64,000 nucleotides of DNA, from positions 157,638 to 221,637 of the forward strand of contig NZ_VYGV01000006.1 in assembly GCF_013387465.1 (NCBI RefSeq). Reading direction: 5' to 3'. Below the pieces are notes generated by a model. The model ran no database searches. It worked only from the letters and a program-made list of their open reading frames with translations, and had not been told where the DNA came from. The translations under genes were made by a program, and so were the position numbers. This document shows positions 1-8,687 of this stretch, piece after piece; within the stretch, counting starts at the first letter, position 1; each line of letters starts with the position of its first letter. The stretch is from Hydrogenophaga aromaticivorans (GTDB lineage: Bacteria > Pseudomonadota > Gammaproteobacteria > Burkholderiales > Burkholderiaceae_C).

Positions 1-2181
1 CACCAGCACCCGGTGGGGCTGGATGTGGTGCGGCAGGGTGGTGGTCGCGGGTGCGCGCACCAGCGCGGGATCGGCGACCACGCAGTGGACCGAAAAACGG
101 AAGGTGGAGCCCGCGCCCGGGGCGCTGATCACGCTGATCTGCCCACCCATCATCTCGACCAGGTGTTTGCAGATCATCAGTCCGAGGCCGGTGCCTCCGT
201 AGACGCGGGTGGTGGAGGTGTCGCCCTGGGCGAAGGGCTGGAACAGGTCGGGCAGGCGCTCGGGCGGGATGCCGACGCCGGTGTCGGTGACGCTGAAACA
301 CAGCTGCGGCGGCGTCTGCGTCTGGTCCAGCCAGCCGCGCAGTTCGACCTCGCCGTGTTCGGTGAACTTGATGGCGTTGGACAACAGGTTGAGCAGGATC
401 TGGCGCAGGCGGACCACGTCGCCGATCATGGCCGCGGGCACTTCGGACGCGATCTGGATGGCCAGATGCAGGCCTTTCTCTTGCGCCTTGAGGCGCATGA
501 TGCCGGTGGCGTGACCGATGGCGGCGCGCACGTCCAGCGGTTCTTGTTCCAGGTGCAGGCGGCCCGATTCGATTTTGGAGAAATCCAGAATGTCGTCCAC
601 CACGGCGAGCAACTGGTCGCTCGACACCTTCAGCACGCCGAGCAGCTCCTGCTGGGTTGGTGTGAGCGGCGACTCGCTCAGCAGTTCGCTCATGCCGACC
701 ACGCCGTGCAGCGGGGTGCGGATTTCGTGGCTCATGACCGCGAGGAAACCCGCCTTGGCCTTCACCGCCGCGAGCGCCTCTTCGCGCGAAGCGGCGAGTT
801 CGGCGGTGCGCAGGTTCACGCGGGCTTCCAGCATCTGGGCCGCATCGCGCAGGGCTTCGTTTTTCTGTTCAATCTCCGCGTTGTAGGCCTGCAGCTGGAC
901 CGCGCTGTCGTGCATGACCTGCGACAGGTTGTGCACCTCGCGAAACCGGGTGAGCCGCTGCACCGGCGGCACGCCGCCCGAACCCAGTTGCAGGGCCGAG
1001 GTGTTGAGCTGACGGAACTGGCCCGAGAGCCGCCGGGCCACGGTGTACGCCACCAGCGCGCTCACCCCCATCAGCGCGCCCATCGCCATCAGCGCCCATT
1101 GCCGGGCCTGCGTGACCTGGTGGGTGAAGTCTTGTTCGGGCGCGACCACGATGAGCTGCCAGTCGAGGTTGTACTTTTTGCCAAAGGGACGCTGCAAGGC
1201 CATCAGCCGGTTGTTGGTCAGGCCGAGCCGTTGCAGCCAGTCCTGCCGGGTTTCCAGCCGCACCAGACCGGGTTGGGTGCGCTGGCCTTGCTGGAATCGC
1301 GCCTGGAGCTGGCTGTAGGAGGCCCGCACCAGCGCGTCCTGGCTCTGCGTGGGGGTGATGCGCTGCTGTTTCCCATCGACGAGGTGGTGGAGCGCTTCTT
1401 CGCCCGAACTGGCCACCATCAGGCCCTGCGCGTCCACGAGGTAGGTCACGGCGTGGTCGCTCACGCGGGTGCTGCGGATCAGGTCGGTCAGCCGCGCCAG
1501 GCTCATGTCCACCGCCATCACGCCGAGCAGGGTTTTTGCGTCCGCGCCGTAGATCGGCTGCGCCAGGGTCAGGTCGAACTGGTCCTTGACCGCCGAGCGG
1601 TAGACGTTGGTGAACACGCGCTGGCCGGTGCTGGCCGCGAGCTGGTACCAGGGTCTGCGGCGCGGGTCGTAGACCGTGGTTTCGGTCTTGACGAGGCGGC
1701 TGCGGTCACCCGGTTGCGCGATCAGGAAGTGCCGCCGGCCGCTCTCGCCGGGCCGGATGCTGCGCACGATGAAACCCGCCTCTTCGCGTTCAAGGCCGAA
1801 GAAGCTGCCGTCTTCGGTGCCGAAATACAGGTAGGGCACGTTGGCCGACTGCTGCGTGAGCGCGTGGGCCATCAGCTCGAACGCGGTGGTGTCCTTCAGC
1901 CAGTTGCGCGTGCGTTCGGCCTCGGCGCCGCTGGTCACGAAGGGCGGCACCAGCGCGTTGACCACGGTGTGCGATTCGCCCAGGTGTGCCAGCGCGCCGA
2001 CGTCCACGCGGTGGGCCGCCTGGCTCATGGCGTTTTCGGCCAGGGTGTCGATGGCCTGCGCGCTGTTGGACGAGAGCAGCCAGGACACCAGCAAAGCCGG
2101 CACCAGCGCGGCCAGCACCAGCGCAGCGATCAGGGCAGGGCCGAGCGAAAGCCGGCGGCGGTGGGCGAGGGTGGTGGGCAC
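1..2181 (-). CDS. Hybrid sensor histidine kinase with Cache sensor (partial, runs off left edge)
   Basis: Membrane sensor kinase that would pass a periplasmic signal to a receiver. The first 727 codons are in the window. A membrane helix at about residues 12-35 is followed by a Cache-like periplasmic domain to about 340, then a second helix near 357-380 and a coiled coil. The HisKA motif MSHEIRTPLHG puts the phospho-acceptor at about His485. ATPase boxes follow (LLNLLSNAIKFT, DTGVGI, GGTGLGL). The last visible residues, HRVLV, look like the first strand of a receiver, so a hybrid kinase is inferred. The start is taken as GTG at 2181. No Shine-Dalgarno is obvious, and the reading frame is the same as the upstream gene, whose TGA stop lies only 21 bases before. 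Translational coupling to that response regulator is likely. Confidence 0.85.
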   Translation of the reverse strand, partial: MPTTLAHRRRLSLGPALIAALVLAALVPALLVSWLLSSNSAQAIDTLAENAMSQAAHRVDVGALAHLGESHTVVNALVPPFVTSGAEAERTRNWLKDTTAFELMAHALTQQSANVPYLYFGTEDGSFFGLEREEAGFIVRSIRPGESGRRHFLIAQPGDRSRLVKTETTVYDPRRRPWYQLAASTGQRVFTNVYRSAVKDQFDLTLAQPIYGADAKTLLGVMAVDMSLARLTDLIRSTRVSDHAVTYLVDAQGLMVASSGEEALHHLVDGKQQRITPTQSQDALVRASYSQLQARFQQGQRTQPGLVRLETRQDWLQRLGLTNNRLMALQRPFGKKYNLDWQLIVVAPEQDFTHQVTQARQWALMAMGALMGVSALVAYTVARRLSGQFRQLNTSALQLGSGGVPPVQRLTRFREVHNLSQVMHDSAVQLQAYNAEIEQKNEALRDAAQMLEARVNLRTAELAASREEALAAVKAKAGFLAVMSHEIRTPLHGVVGMSELLSESPLTPTQQELLGVLKVSSDQLLAVVDDILDFSKIESGRLHLEQEPLDVRAAIGHATGIMRLKAQEKGLHLAIQIASEVPAAMIGDVVRLRQILLNLLSNAIKFTEHGEVELRGWLDQTQTPPQLCFSVTDTGVGIPPERLPDLFQPFAQGDTSTTRVYGGTGLGLMICKHLVEMMGGQISVISAPGAGSTFRFSVHCVVADPALVRAPATTTLPHHIQPHRVLV

Positions 2182-2202
2182 GGCGGCGGGCCAGGACTGG
2201 AT

Positions 2203-3321
2203 TCAGAAGTGCAGCGGTTCCACGGCACAAACGTCCATGGGTTCGCTGCGGTGGGGCAGTGTGAGCAGGTAACGGGCAACGGGCCGGACGGCGCCGGTGA
2301 TGCTGCGCAGCACCGGGATCGAAACCGTGATGGCGCCGTGTTCGGATGGCGCGTGGCGCTGCATGGCCATGGCGTCCACCACGGCTTCGCCCACCGGGAT
2401 CAGCTGCCGGCTGCCGCCGAGCAGGCCGTCCAGCTGCATCATCGCCACCGGTCCCCCGTGCAGCGCAATCCCCACTTCGAACGGCGGCAGGCGGCGGCCG
2501 GGAAACTGCGCCTGCACGAAGTCGGCCATGCTGGCGGCGGCGTTGCGCAGGCCCAGCGCGGCCTTGGCCGCCCGCAGGCTGTGGGGCGCGCTCATGGCCA
2601 GGTTGACCCCGTCGGCAAAGATGCCGAGCACGCCTTCGCCCACGAACTGCATGGCGCTGGCGCCAAACAGGTGAACGGTGTCGCCACTGTTTTCGTAGAA
2701 ACGTTTGAGCATCCGGCCGAGTTCGGCCGGGTCCAGCGCGGCCAGCCATTGCGGGTAGTGACGGATGTCGGCGAACAGCACGGTGGCCTCGGGGTAGTTG
2801 AGGGCCTGCTGGCCACGCGCATCGCCCGGCCACTGTTCGCTGAGCTCGCGTGCGAGCCGCTTTTCGTATTGTTCATGCAGGTCCCAGGCCTGCTCTTCAA
2901 GGGCCTCGGACAGGGCTTTCTGCAGGTGCATGTCCTGCACGGCGGTGCGCAGGTTCTGCCGGTTGAACTGGGCCCGGACCGCCTCGGTCAGTTCCTTGGG
3001 GCGCAAGGGTTTGGTGAGGTAGTCGTCGGCACCCAGAAGCATGCCCTGACGCATGTCGCGCCGCTCCTGCAGCGAGGTCAGCAGGATCAGGGGTGTCTGG
3101 CCGAGTCGGGGGTGTTCACGCAGGTGCTGCAGCAGGTCAAAACCACTCATGCCCGGCATGTTGACGTCGCTGACGATCAGGTCGGGATGGTGTTCCTGGA
3201 TCAGGCGCCAGGCGGCGAGTCCGTTGCTGGCTTCGAGCACTTCGTGGCTCTGGTTTTTCAGCACCACGCTGATGAGTTTGAGTGTTCCGCCATCGTCTTC
3301 CGCTACCACTATCAAGGCCAT
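2203..3321 (-). CDS. Response regulator with degenerate class III cyclase-like domain
   Basis: 372 residues. Residues 1-120 form a receiver with acidic pocket AEDD, phospho-acceptor Asp52 in IVSDVNMPG and Lys104 in LTKPLRP. A coiled coil spans about 125-165, and residues 175-350 resemble an adenylate/guanylate cyclase catalytic domain (VLFADIRHY, first metal Asp185). The second metal Asp position reads VGEGVLGIF, so Glu229 replaces Asp. The usual VNxAxR segment reads AVVDAMAMQ, losing the Asn and Arg that stabilise the transition state in active cyclases. It is therefore more likely a regulatory pseudo-cyclase than an enzyme, although Glu can sometimes bind metal. The kinase gene follows immediately in the same frame, so the two are probably partners. 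Confidence 0.85.
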   Translation of the reverse strand: MALIVVAEDDGGTLKLISVVLKNQSHEVLEASNGLAAWRLIQEHHPDLIVSDVNMPGMSGFDLLQHLREHPRLGQTPLILLTSLQERRDMRQGMLLGADDYLTKPLRPKELTEAVRAQFNRQNLRTAVQDMHLQKALSEALEEQAWDLHEQYEKRLARELSEQWPGDARGQQALNYPEATVLFADIRHYPQWLAALDPAELGRMLKRFYENSGDTVHLFGASAMQFVGEGVLGIFADGVNLAMSAPHSLRAAKAALGLRNAAASMADFVQAQFPGRRLPPFEVGIALHGGPVAMMQLDGLLGGSRQLIPVGEAVVDAMAMQRHAPSEHGAITVSIPVLRSITGAVRPVARYLLTLPHRSEPMDVCAVEPLHF

Positions 3322-3444
3322 CGCTGTGCTGTCTCCGGGTACACATGGAATCGGGCATCGTAGACCGGCCGGTCCGGCTTTCGGCGGCGCCCGGTGTGCG
3401 GGTGGGTGACTCCGTGACGGATTGCCTGTGGGCGTGCGCTGGGG

Positions 3445-4929
3445 TCAGCGCAGATCGGCGCTGAACTTCCAGGCCGTTTTCTGCCAGGCCAGCACCTCTT
3501 CGCCCAGCAGCCAGGCCGACTGCGGGTAGCGACGCGACCAGCCCGGATTGGTCGCCAGCTTGAAGGCGCCCGATTTGTAGCTGAGCTTGACCGACTGGTG
3601 CTCGGGCATCTGGCGGGCATGGCACAGCAGCACCGCCAGGCGCAGGCTCATGAGCTGCTTGGCGAAGAGCTCGTCTTCCAGCGACTGCTCCAGCTTGCGC
3701 AACTTGCCGCGCTGACCGAGCACCAGCTGGCTCATGCGGTGCAGTTCGGGAAAGGAGAAACCCGGTGCGTCCACGTTGTCCAGGATGTAGGCGCCGTGGT
3801 GGTACGAGCGGTCGTGCGAAATGTGCGTGCCGATCTCGTGCAGGCGGGCTGCCCAGGCGAGCTTTTGCGAATACCGTTCGTTGGGCGTGTCGGCGGCCGC
3901 GATCTGGGCAAACAGGGCCGTACTCACGGTGCTCACGCGTTGCGCCTGCGCTTCGTCGATCGAGAAACGCTCGGCCAGCCAGCGCACCGTGCGCTCGCGC
4001 ACGTCGCCCTCGTGGGACTCGCGGTCGATCAGGTCGTAGAGCGCACCCTGGCGCAAGGCGCCTTGGGCGGGCAGCATCTGCTGGATGTCGAACAGGTCGA
4101 AGATCGCGCGCAGCACGCTCACGCCGCCACCGAGCACGGCCCGGCGGTCGTCCTTCATGCCCTCGATGCGCAGGTTGTCGACGTTGCCGGCCTTGATCAG
4201 CTTGTCCACCAGCCAGTCCAGACCCGAACGGGTGACCACGCCCGAAGCCCAGCCGTTGGCCGCCAGGATGTCGGCGACCGATCCCACGGTGCCCGAGGAC
4301 CCGTAGGACACCATCCATTCGGAGGGCGGAAAGGTGTCGAGCGCCTCATCGAGCACGGCCTTGGCCGCGACTTCGGCGGTCTTGAACGCCACCGTCGTGA
4401 GCTGGCCGCGGGGGAAGTATTTGGTCGACCAGGCCACGCTGCCCAGCCGGTACGACTCCATCTTGCGGGCCTCGTAGCCCTGACCCAGGATCATCTCGGT
4501 CGAGCGCCCGCCGATGTCCACCACCAGGCGTTTTTCTTCGGATTGCGGCAGCAGGCGCGAGACGCCCTGGTAGATCAGGCGCGCTTCTTCATGGCCCGAC
4601 ACCACCTCGATGGCGAAGCCCAGGATGGACTGCGCCTTGCGCATGAACTCGTCGCGGTTCTGGGCCTCGCGCAGGGTCTGCGTGGCGACGGCCCGGACCT
4701 GTTGTTTCTTGAAGCCGTGCAGGCGCTCGGCAAAGCGCGCCAGGCAGTCCCAGCCGCGCTGCATGGCGGCTTCGCTCAACACCTTGTTTTCGTCCAGGCC
4801 GTTGCCCTGGCGCACCGTTTCCTTGATGTATTCGACGCGTTCGATGTGGCCGGAGTGGAAACGGCCGATTTCCAGCCGGAAGCTGTTGGAGCCGAGATCG
4901 ATCGCGGCGAGGAGGGTTCCGTTTTGCAT
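3445..4929 (-). CDS. ppx: Exopolyphosphatase / Ppx-GppA phosphatase
   Basis: 494 residues, the usual length for bacterial Ppx. It is predicted to release orthophosphate from polyphosphate or to act on pppGpp in the cytoplasm. The ASKHA phosphate-binding loops are clear: AIDLGSNSFRLEIGRF near the N terminus and VVDIGGRSTEMILGQ near residue 140. The C-terminal half is the HD-like helical domain, with HEIGTHISHDRSYHHG. Ppx versus GppA cannot be settled by motif alone; Ppx is the usual call in this lineage. It is transcribed toward the cyclase-like regulator, 123 bases away, with no obvious terminator between them. The phosphate regulon lies about 7 kb away, not adjacent. Confidence 0.9.
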   Translation of the reverse strand: MQNGTLLAAIDLGSNSFRLEIGRFHSGHIERVEYIKETVRQGNGLDENKVLSEAAMQRGWDCLARFAERLHGFKKQQVRAVATQTLREAQNRDEFMRKAQSILGFAIEVVSGHEEARLIYQGVSRLLPQSEEKRLVVDIGGRSTEMILGQGYEARKMESYRLGSVAWSTKYFPRGQLTTVAFKTAEVAAKAVLDEALDTFPPSEWMVSYGSSGTVGSVADILAANGWASGVVTRSGLDWLVDKLIKAGNVDNLRIEGMKDDRRAVLGGGVSVLRAIFDLFDIQQMLPAQGALRQGALYDLIDRESHEGDVRERTVRWLAERFSIDEAQAQRVSTVSTALFAQIAAADTPNERYSQKLAWAARLHEIGTHISHDRSYHHGAYILDNVDAPGFSFPELHRMSQLVLGQRGKLRKLEQSLEDELFAKQLMSLRLAVLLCHARQMPEHQSVKLSYKSGAFKLATNPGWSRRYPQSAWLLGEEVLAWQKTAWKFSADLR

Positions 4930-5096
4930 GTTGCGTCAGAGCCGCGCAGGTGGCGGGTCTGGAGGTTCGGGTTCTGTAGCGTTGCCGGGATTGTGACGCA
5001 TACCGGTGCGACACCGCCGCCGCCATGGCCAGGGCTTCGACCACCGTTTGAACCCCGCGTCCTTTCCCGGTACCCTAGCGGTTTTACAGCGATGCC

Positions 5097-5699
5097 ATGA
5101 AACAACTTGTGTCTGTCTGGACCCGTCACGAGCCCGAACTGCGCGGCTGGTTGCGCGCGCGTACGCCCGTGGCGAGCGAGGCGGAAGACATCCTCCAGGA
5201 CAGCTTCATCAAGGCCCTGCGCCAGGGCGATCGTTTTCGGGGCGTGGAACAGCCGCGCGCCTGGCTGTTCGAGATCACCCGCAACACCCTGATCGACCGG
5301 CTACGGGCACACAAGCCGCTGGCACCCATGCCCCCCGATTGGGAGGAGATACCGGACGAGCCGGCGCAGCTGGAGACGGTCGATGCCCTGGTGGCCTGTT
5401 TGCCGCGTGTGCTGTCGGAACTGGACGCCAGGGACCGCGAGGCCATTGAACTGTGCGACCTGCAGGGCCTGCCTCAGGCCGAGTTTGCGCGCCTCAAGGG
5501 TTTGACGCTGCCCGCGGCCAAGTCGCGCGTGCAGCGCGCCCGCCAGCGCATGCGCGAAAGCATGGCGCTGGGCTGCCAGGTGTCGTTCGACCCGGGCGGG
5601 CGTGTGGCGGATTTTGTACCCCGGCCGGCGTTGGCGACTGCGACACCAGACCCCACAAGCGCCGCCCGCGCTTCACCCATTCCCTGCAACACCCCATGA
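5097..5699 (+). CDS. sigZ: ECF-type RNA polymerase sigma factor, SigZ-like
   Basis: 200 residues. Region 2 is at about residues 8-75 (SEAEDILQDSFIKAL, RAWLFEITRNTLIDRLR). Region 4 is at about 95-160, with a helix-turn-helix in LPQAEFARLKGLTLPAAKSR. The tail GCQVSFDPGGRVADFVPR matches the C-terminal extension typical of the SigZ group. No anti-sigma gene is adjacent. The stop overlaps the ATG of the Tat-exported thioredoxin-like gene by four bases, and co-oriented redox and metal genes follow. That arrangement suggests, but does not prove, that it controls them. No good Shine-Dalgarno was seen before the ATG. Confidence 0.85.
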   Translation: MKQLVSVWTRHEPELRGWLRARTPVASEAEDILQDSFIKALRQGDRFRGVEQPRAWLFEITRNTLIDRLRAHKPLAPMPPDWEEIPDEPAQLETVDALVACLPRVLSELDARDREAIELCDLQGLPQAEFARLKGLTLPAAKSRVQRARQRMRESMALGCQVSFDPGGRVADFVPRPALATATPDPTSAARASPIPCNTP

Positions 5700-6283
5700 A
5701 AACTCAAGCCAGCGTCCCAGCAATCAACCCGGTGAATGCGAACAGCCGCTGGACCCGCCGCGACTGGCTGCGCGCCAGCGGTGCCACCGGCCTGCTCGCG
5801 GGCATGAGTCTGCCCACCCTGGCCCAGCCCGTTTCGGCCGCGGCCGAAGAGGCCAAGGCGCCGCCCTTGCCGGCGCTGGGCTCGCCGCTGGCGCTGCCGC
5901 GCATAACGTTGCTGGACGGCACGGTCTACGAACCGTCCGCCAGCGCAGGCCAGCCGCTGCTGGTGTACTGGTGGTCCAGCACCTGCCCGTTCTGCGCGCT
6001 GCAGAGCCCGAGCATGGACCAGCTCTGGCAGAGCCAGAAGGCCCGGGGGCTGCAGATGGTGGCGTTGTCCATCGACAAGAAGCCCGAGGACGCCGTGGCC
6101 TACCTGAAAAAGAAGGGTTACAGCTTTCCGGCCGCCTGGGCCAGCCCGGACTGGCGCAAGGCCTTCCCCAAACCCCGCGGCCTGCCCATCACGCTGCTGC
6201 GCGGTCGCGACGGCAAGCTGCTGCTGGCCGAAAAAGGCCAGATGTTTGCCGAAGACGTGGAAGCCATCGCCGGGCTGATCTAA
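5696..6283 (+). CDS. TlpA/ResA-like thioredoxin-fold protein, Tat-exported
   Basis: 195 residues. The N terminus holds a twin-arginine signal (TRRDWLRASGATGLLAGMSL) and an alanine-rich cleavage region, so the protein should act in the periplasm, folded before export. The thioredoxin fold has the redox motif WSSTCPFC at about residues 94-101 and a cis-proline loop near GLPITLL. These features fit a TlpA-family disulfide reductase or oxidase; the substrate is unknown. The ATG overlaps the sigma factor stop (ATGA), so the two genes are translationally coupled. The next gene, a permease, starts 71 bases downstream. Confidence 0.85.
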   Translation: MKTQASVPAINPVNANSRWTRRDWLRASGATGLLAGMSLPTLAQPVSAAAEEAKAPPLPALGSPLALPRITLLDGTVYEPSASAGQPLLVYWWSSTCPFCALQSPSMDQLWQSQKARGLQMVALSIDKKPEDAVAYLKKKGYSFPAAWASPDWRKAFPKPRGLPITLLRGRDGKLLLAEKGQMFAEDVEAIAGLI

Positions 6284-6329
6284 GAGGCTGAGAGGCTGCA
6301 AATTTTTTTCTGACCAGCCTGCATCTTTT

Positions 6330-6357
6330 GGAGAGGTGCCTCGTCTTCTGAGGCATG
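6330..6357 (+). promoter_or_regulatory. Shine-Dalgarno, hairpin and start codon of the permease
   Basis: GGAGAGG at 6330-6336 is a strong Shine-Dalgarno but lies 18 bases before the only plausible ATG (6355), because an in-frame TGA sits at 6349-6351. Between them is a 6-bp hairpin, TGCCTC (6337-6342) with GAGGCA (6350-6355), whose base includes the A of the ATG. Folding would bring the ribosome site and start closer, or block initiation. This is inference from pairing only. Confidence 0.4.
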
Positions 6358-7401
6358 AGCACCCTCACATCGACCCTGACCCGCTGGCCGCAGAAGCAGC
6401 CGGTGATGTTTTTGCTGATCGCCGCCGCCCTCTGGTGGGGCCTGTACCAGTCGCTGATCCCGGTCTCCGAGGCCTTGGTCGCGGCGCTGCCGGTGGAGCG
6501 CGACAGCCATCTGGGTGGCGCGTTGCAGTTCTTCTTCTACGACACCCCCAAGGTCTTGCTGCTGCTGACAGGCGTGGTGTTCGTCATGGGCATGGTCAAC
6601 AGCTACTTCACCCCCGAGCGCACCCGGGCCTTGCTGGCCGGTCGCACCGAGGGCGTGGCCAACGTGATGGCCGCCTCGCTGGGCATCGTCACCCCGTTCT
6701 GTTCCTGTTCGGCGGTGCCGCTGTTCATCGGCTTCGTGCAGGCGGGCGTGCCGCTGGGCGTGACTTTCTCTTTCCTGATCTCCGCGCCCATGGTCAACGA
6801 GGTGGCGCTGGCGCTGTTGTTCGGCATGTTCGGCTGGAAGATCGCCGCGCTGTATCTGGGCCTGGGCCTGTCGGTAGCCATCGTGGCAGGCTGGATCATC
6901 GGCCGGCTGAAAATGGAAGCGCACCTGGAAGACTGGGTGCGCGACATGCCCAGGATGTCGGCCGGCTTTGAAGCGGCCGAGACGACGCTGGCCGACCGGG
7001 TGCAGGCGGGTTTTGCCTCGGTGCGCGAGATCGTTGGCAAGGTCTGGCCCTACATCCTGGCCGGCATCGCCATCGGCGCCGGCATCCACGGCTGGGTGCC
7101 GCAGGACTTTATGGCCAGCTTCATGGGCAAGGACGCCTGGTGGTCGGTGCCGCTGGCGGTGCTGATCGGTGTGCCCATGTACACCAACGCAGCCGGTGTG
7201 ATACCGATCGTGCAGGCCCTGCTGGCCAAGGGTGCGGCGCTGGGCACGGTGCTGGCTTTCATGATGAGCGTGATCGCGCTCTCGCTGCCCGAATTGATCA
7301 TCCTGCGCAAGGTGTTGAAGGTGCGCCTTATCGCCACTTTCGTGGGCGTGGTCGCCACCGGCATCCTGATCGTGGGCTTTGTGTTCAACGCGGTACTTTG
7401 A
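6355..7401 (+). CDS. PF03773-type permease
   Basis: 348 residues, a multi-spanning inner-membrane permease of the family that includes ArsP-like organoarsenical exporters and YraQ. The signature stretch IVTPFCSCSAVPLFIG, with its CSC pair, lies near residue 120. A second repeat holds VPMYTNAAGVIPIVQALL in the C-terminal half, giving the two-fold repeat typical of the family. A cytoplasmic loop at about 185-215 separates the halves. The substrate cannot be read from sequence; metal, metalloid or sulfur species are possibilities. The MBL protein and CANC thioredoxin follow at short spacing. Confidence 0.8.
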   Translation: MSTLTSTLTRWPQKQPVMFLLIAAALWWGLYQSLIPVSEALVAALPVERDSHLGGALQFFFYDTPKVLLLLTGVVFVMGMVNSYFTPERTRALLAGRTEGVANVMAASLGIVTPFCSCSAVPLFIGFVQAGVPLGVTFSFLISAPMVNEVALALLFGMFGWKIAALYLGLGLSVAIVAGWIIGRLKMEAHLEDWVRDMPRMSAGFEAAETTLADRVQAGFASVREIVGKVWPYILAGIAIGAGIHGWVPQDFMASFMGKDAWWSVPLAVLIGVPMYTNAAGVIPIVQALLAKGAALGTVLAFMMSVIALSLPELIILRKVLKVRLIATFVGVVATGILIVGFVFNAVL

Positions 7402-7436
7402 CATTCATTTCCTCAAACCAACGGAGACCAACCGGT

Positions 7437-8375
7437 ATGCACATTCCAACCATCCGACACAAACACCTGCTGATCGCAGGCTTGGCTGCCACCCTGGCTT
7501 GGTCTGCCCAGGCGGTGGAGATCGTCTTCAAACCCGTGGCACCCGATGTGTACGCCTACGTCGGCGACACTGAAGGCCGCACCTTTGAGAACGAAGCCAT
7601 CAACGCCAACCTGGGCCTGGTGGTCACGCCTGCTGGTGCGCTGCTGATCGACAGCGGCGCGAGCTTCCAGGGTGCGAAGCAGATCGCCGAAGCGGTGAAG
7701 AAGGTGACGGCGCAGCCCATCAAATGGGTCATCAACACCGGTGGCCAGGACCACCGCTGGCTGGGCAACGGCTACTTCAAGTTTCAGGGCGCACAGATCA
7801 TGGCGCACGCCGATGCAGAGGCCGACATGAGGGCCCGCGGGCCGGCGCACCTGAAGGCCAACGCACCCGTGCTCAAGGAGAAGATGGACGGCACTGAGAT
7901 CGTGTTGCCCACCCGCTGGCTCAAGGATGCCGACACGACGCTGGACCTGGGCGGCGTGGCCGTGCAGGTGGTGCACCGTCAAGGCGGCCACACGCCGGGC
8001 GACAGCATGGTCTGGTTGCCGCAGGTCGGTGTGGTTTTCACCGGTGATGTGGTCTATGTGGACCGCATCCTGGGCCTGCACCCGGTGAGCAAGACCAAAA
8101 CCTGGGTGGAGTCGTTTGAGGCGCTGGAGGCGCTGAACCCGAAGGTGGTGGTGCCGGGCCATGGCAGCGTGACCACGCTCGCGAAGGCACAGTCCGACAC
8201 CGGCAAGCTGCTCAAGGCCCTGCGCGCCCACATGGGCCAGGCGGTGGAGGCGGGCACCGACATGAGCACAGCGATCAAGAGCTTTGACGCCAGGCCCTAC
8301 CAGCATCTCAAGCACGTGGAGGTCTGGCTGCCCCAGATCGCCAATCTCACCTATCTCGAAATGGAACAGGAGTGA
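7437..8375 (+). CDS. Exported MBL-fold protein with altered metal site
   Basis: 312 residues with a Sec signal peptide (LLIAGLAATLAWSAQA), so probably periplasmic. The metallo-beta-lactamase fold is recognisable: NLGLVVTPAGALLIDSG early, then GGHTPGD, FTGDVVYVDR and VVPGHGSVT. The usual HxHxDH motif is replaced by NTGGQDHRWLGN. The two His of the first metal site are absent and one residue is missing, while the DH pair is kept. It may bind a single metal or work differently; the function is unknown. GGAG lies upstream of the ATG. The CANC thioredoxin starts three bases after its stop, with its Shine-Dalgarno overlapping this gene's end. Confidence 0.8.
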   Translation: MHIPTIRHKHLLIAGLAATLAWSAQAVEIVFKPVAPDVYAYVGDTEGRTFENEAINANLGLVVTPAGALLIDSGASFQGAKQIAEAVKKVTAQPIKWVINTGGQDHRWLGNGYFKFQGAQIMAHADAEADMRARGPAHLKANAPVLKEKMDGTEIVLPTRWLKDADTTLDLGGVAVQVVHRQGGHTPGDSMVWLPQVGVVFTGDVVYVDRILGLHPVSKTKTWVESFEALEALNPKVVVPGHGSVTTLAKAQSDTGKLLKALRAHMGQAVEAGTDMSTAIKSFDARPYQHLKHVEVWLPQIANLTYLEMEQE

Positions 8376-8378
8376 ATC

Positions 8379-8612
8379 ATGGACATCAAGGTACTCGGAA
8401 CCGGCTGCGCCAACTGCAGGAACACCATCGCGCTGATCGACCAGGTGGCGAAAGCCAAGGGTGTGGCGGTCAAGCTGGAAAAGGTGGAAGAGCTGCGCGA
8501 CATCATGGGCTACGGCGTCATGAGAACGCCCGGCGTGGTGATCAATGGCAAGGTGGTGCATGCTGGTGGTGTGCCCGCCCGTGAGATGGTCGAACAGTGG
8601 TTCGGTGCCTGA
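8379..8612 (+). CDS. Small CANC thioredoxin-like protein (redox-active disulfide family)
   Basis: 77 residues, cytoplasmic, no signal peptide. The start DIKVLGTGCANC carries a CANC redox site at residues 10-13, and a cis-proline loop MRTPGVVING follows near residue 50. This is the pattern of TM0996-like mini-thioredoxins, which are often encoded beside PF03773 permeases. It is well translated by position (AGGAG overlapping the preceding stop). A paralogue with the same CANC site lies at 10421-10657 beside the second permease. The role is probably thiol or metal(loid) handling for the permease, by inference. Confidence 0.85.
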   Translation: MDIKVLGTGCANCRNTIALIDQVAKAKGVAVKLEKVEELRDIMGYGVMRTPGVVINGKVVHAGGVPAREMVEQWFGA

Positions 8613-8687
8613 AACAGCTGAACCGCGCGGGAAGTAGCCCAGCGCGGAGGCATTCATCTGTGGATGCAAAAGGGGTACCCTCAAAAA

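Noticed and set aside
13-3363. 1116-codon open frame on the plus strand
   Set aside because: It is antisense to the receiver/cyclase and kinase genes, which have clear domain motifs; the composition is His/Arg/Gly-rich as expected for a shadow of GC-rich coding sequence.
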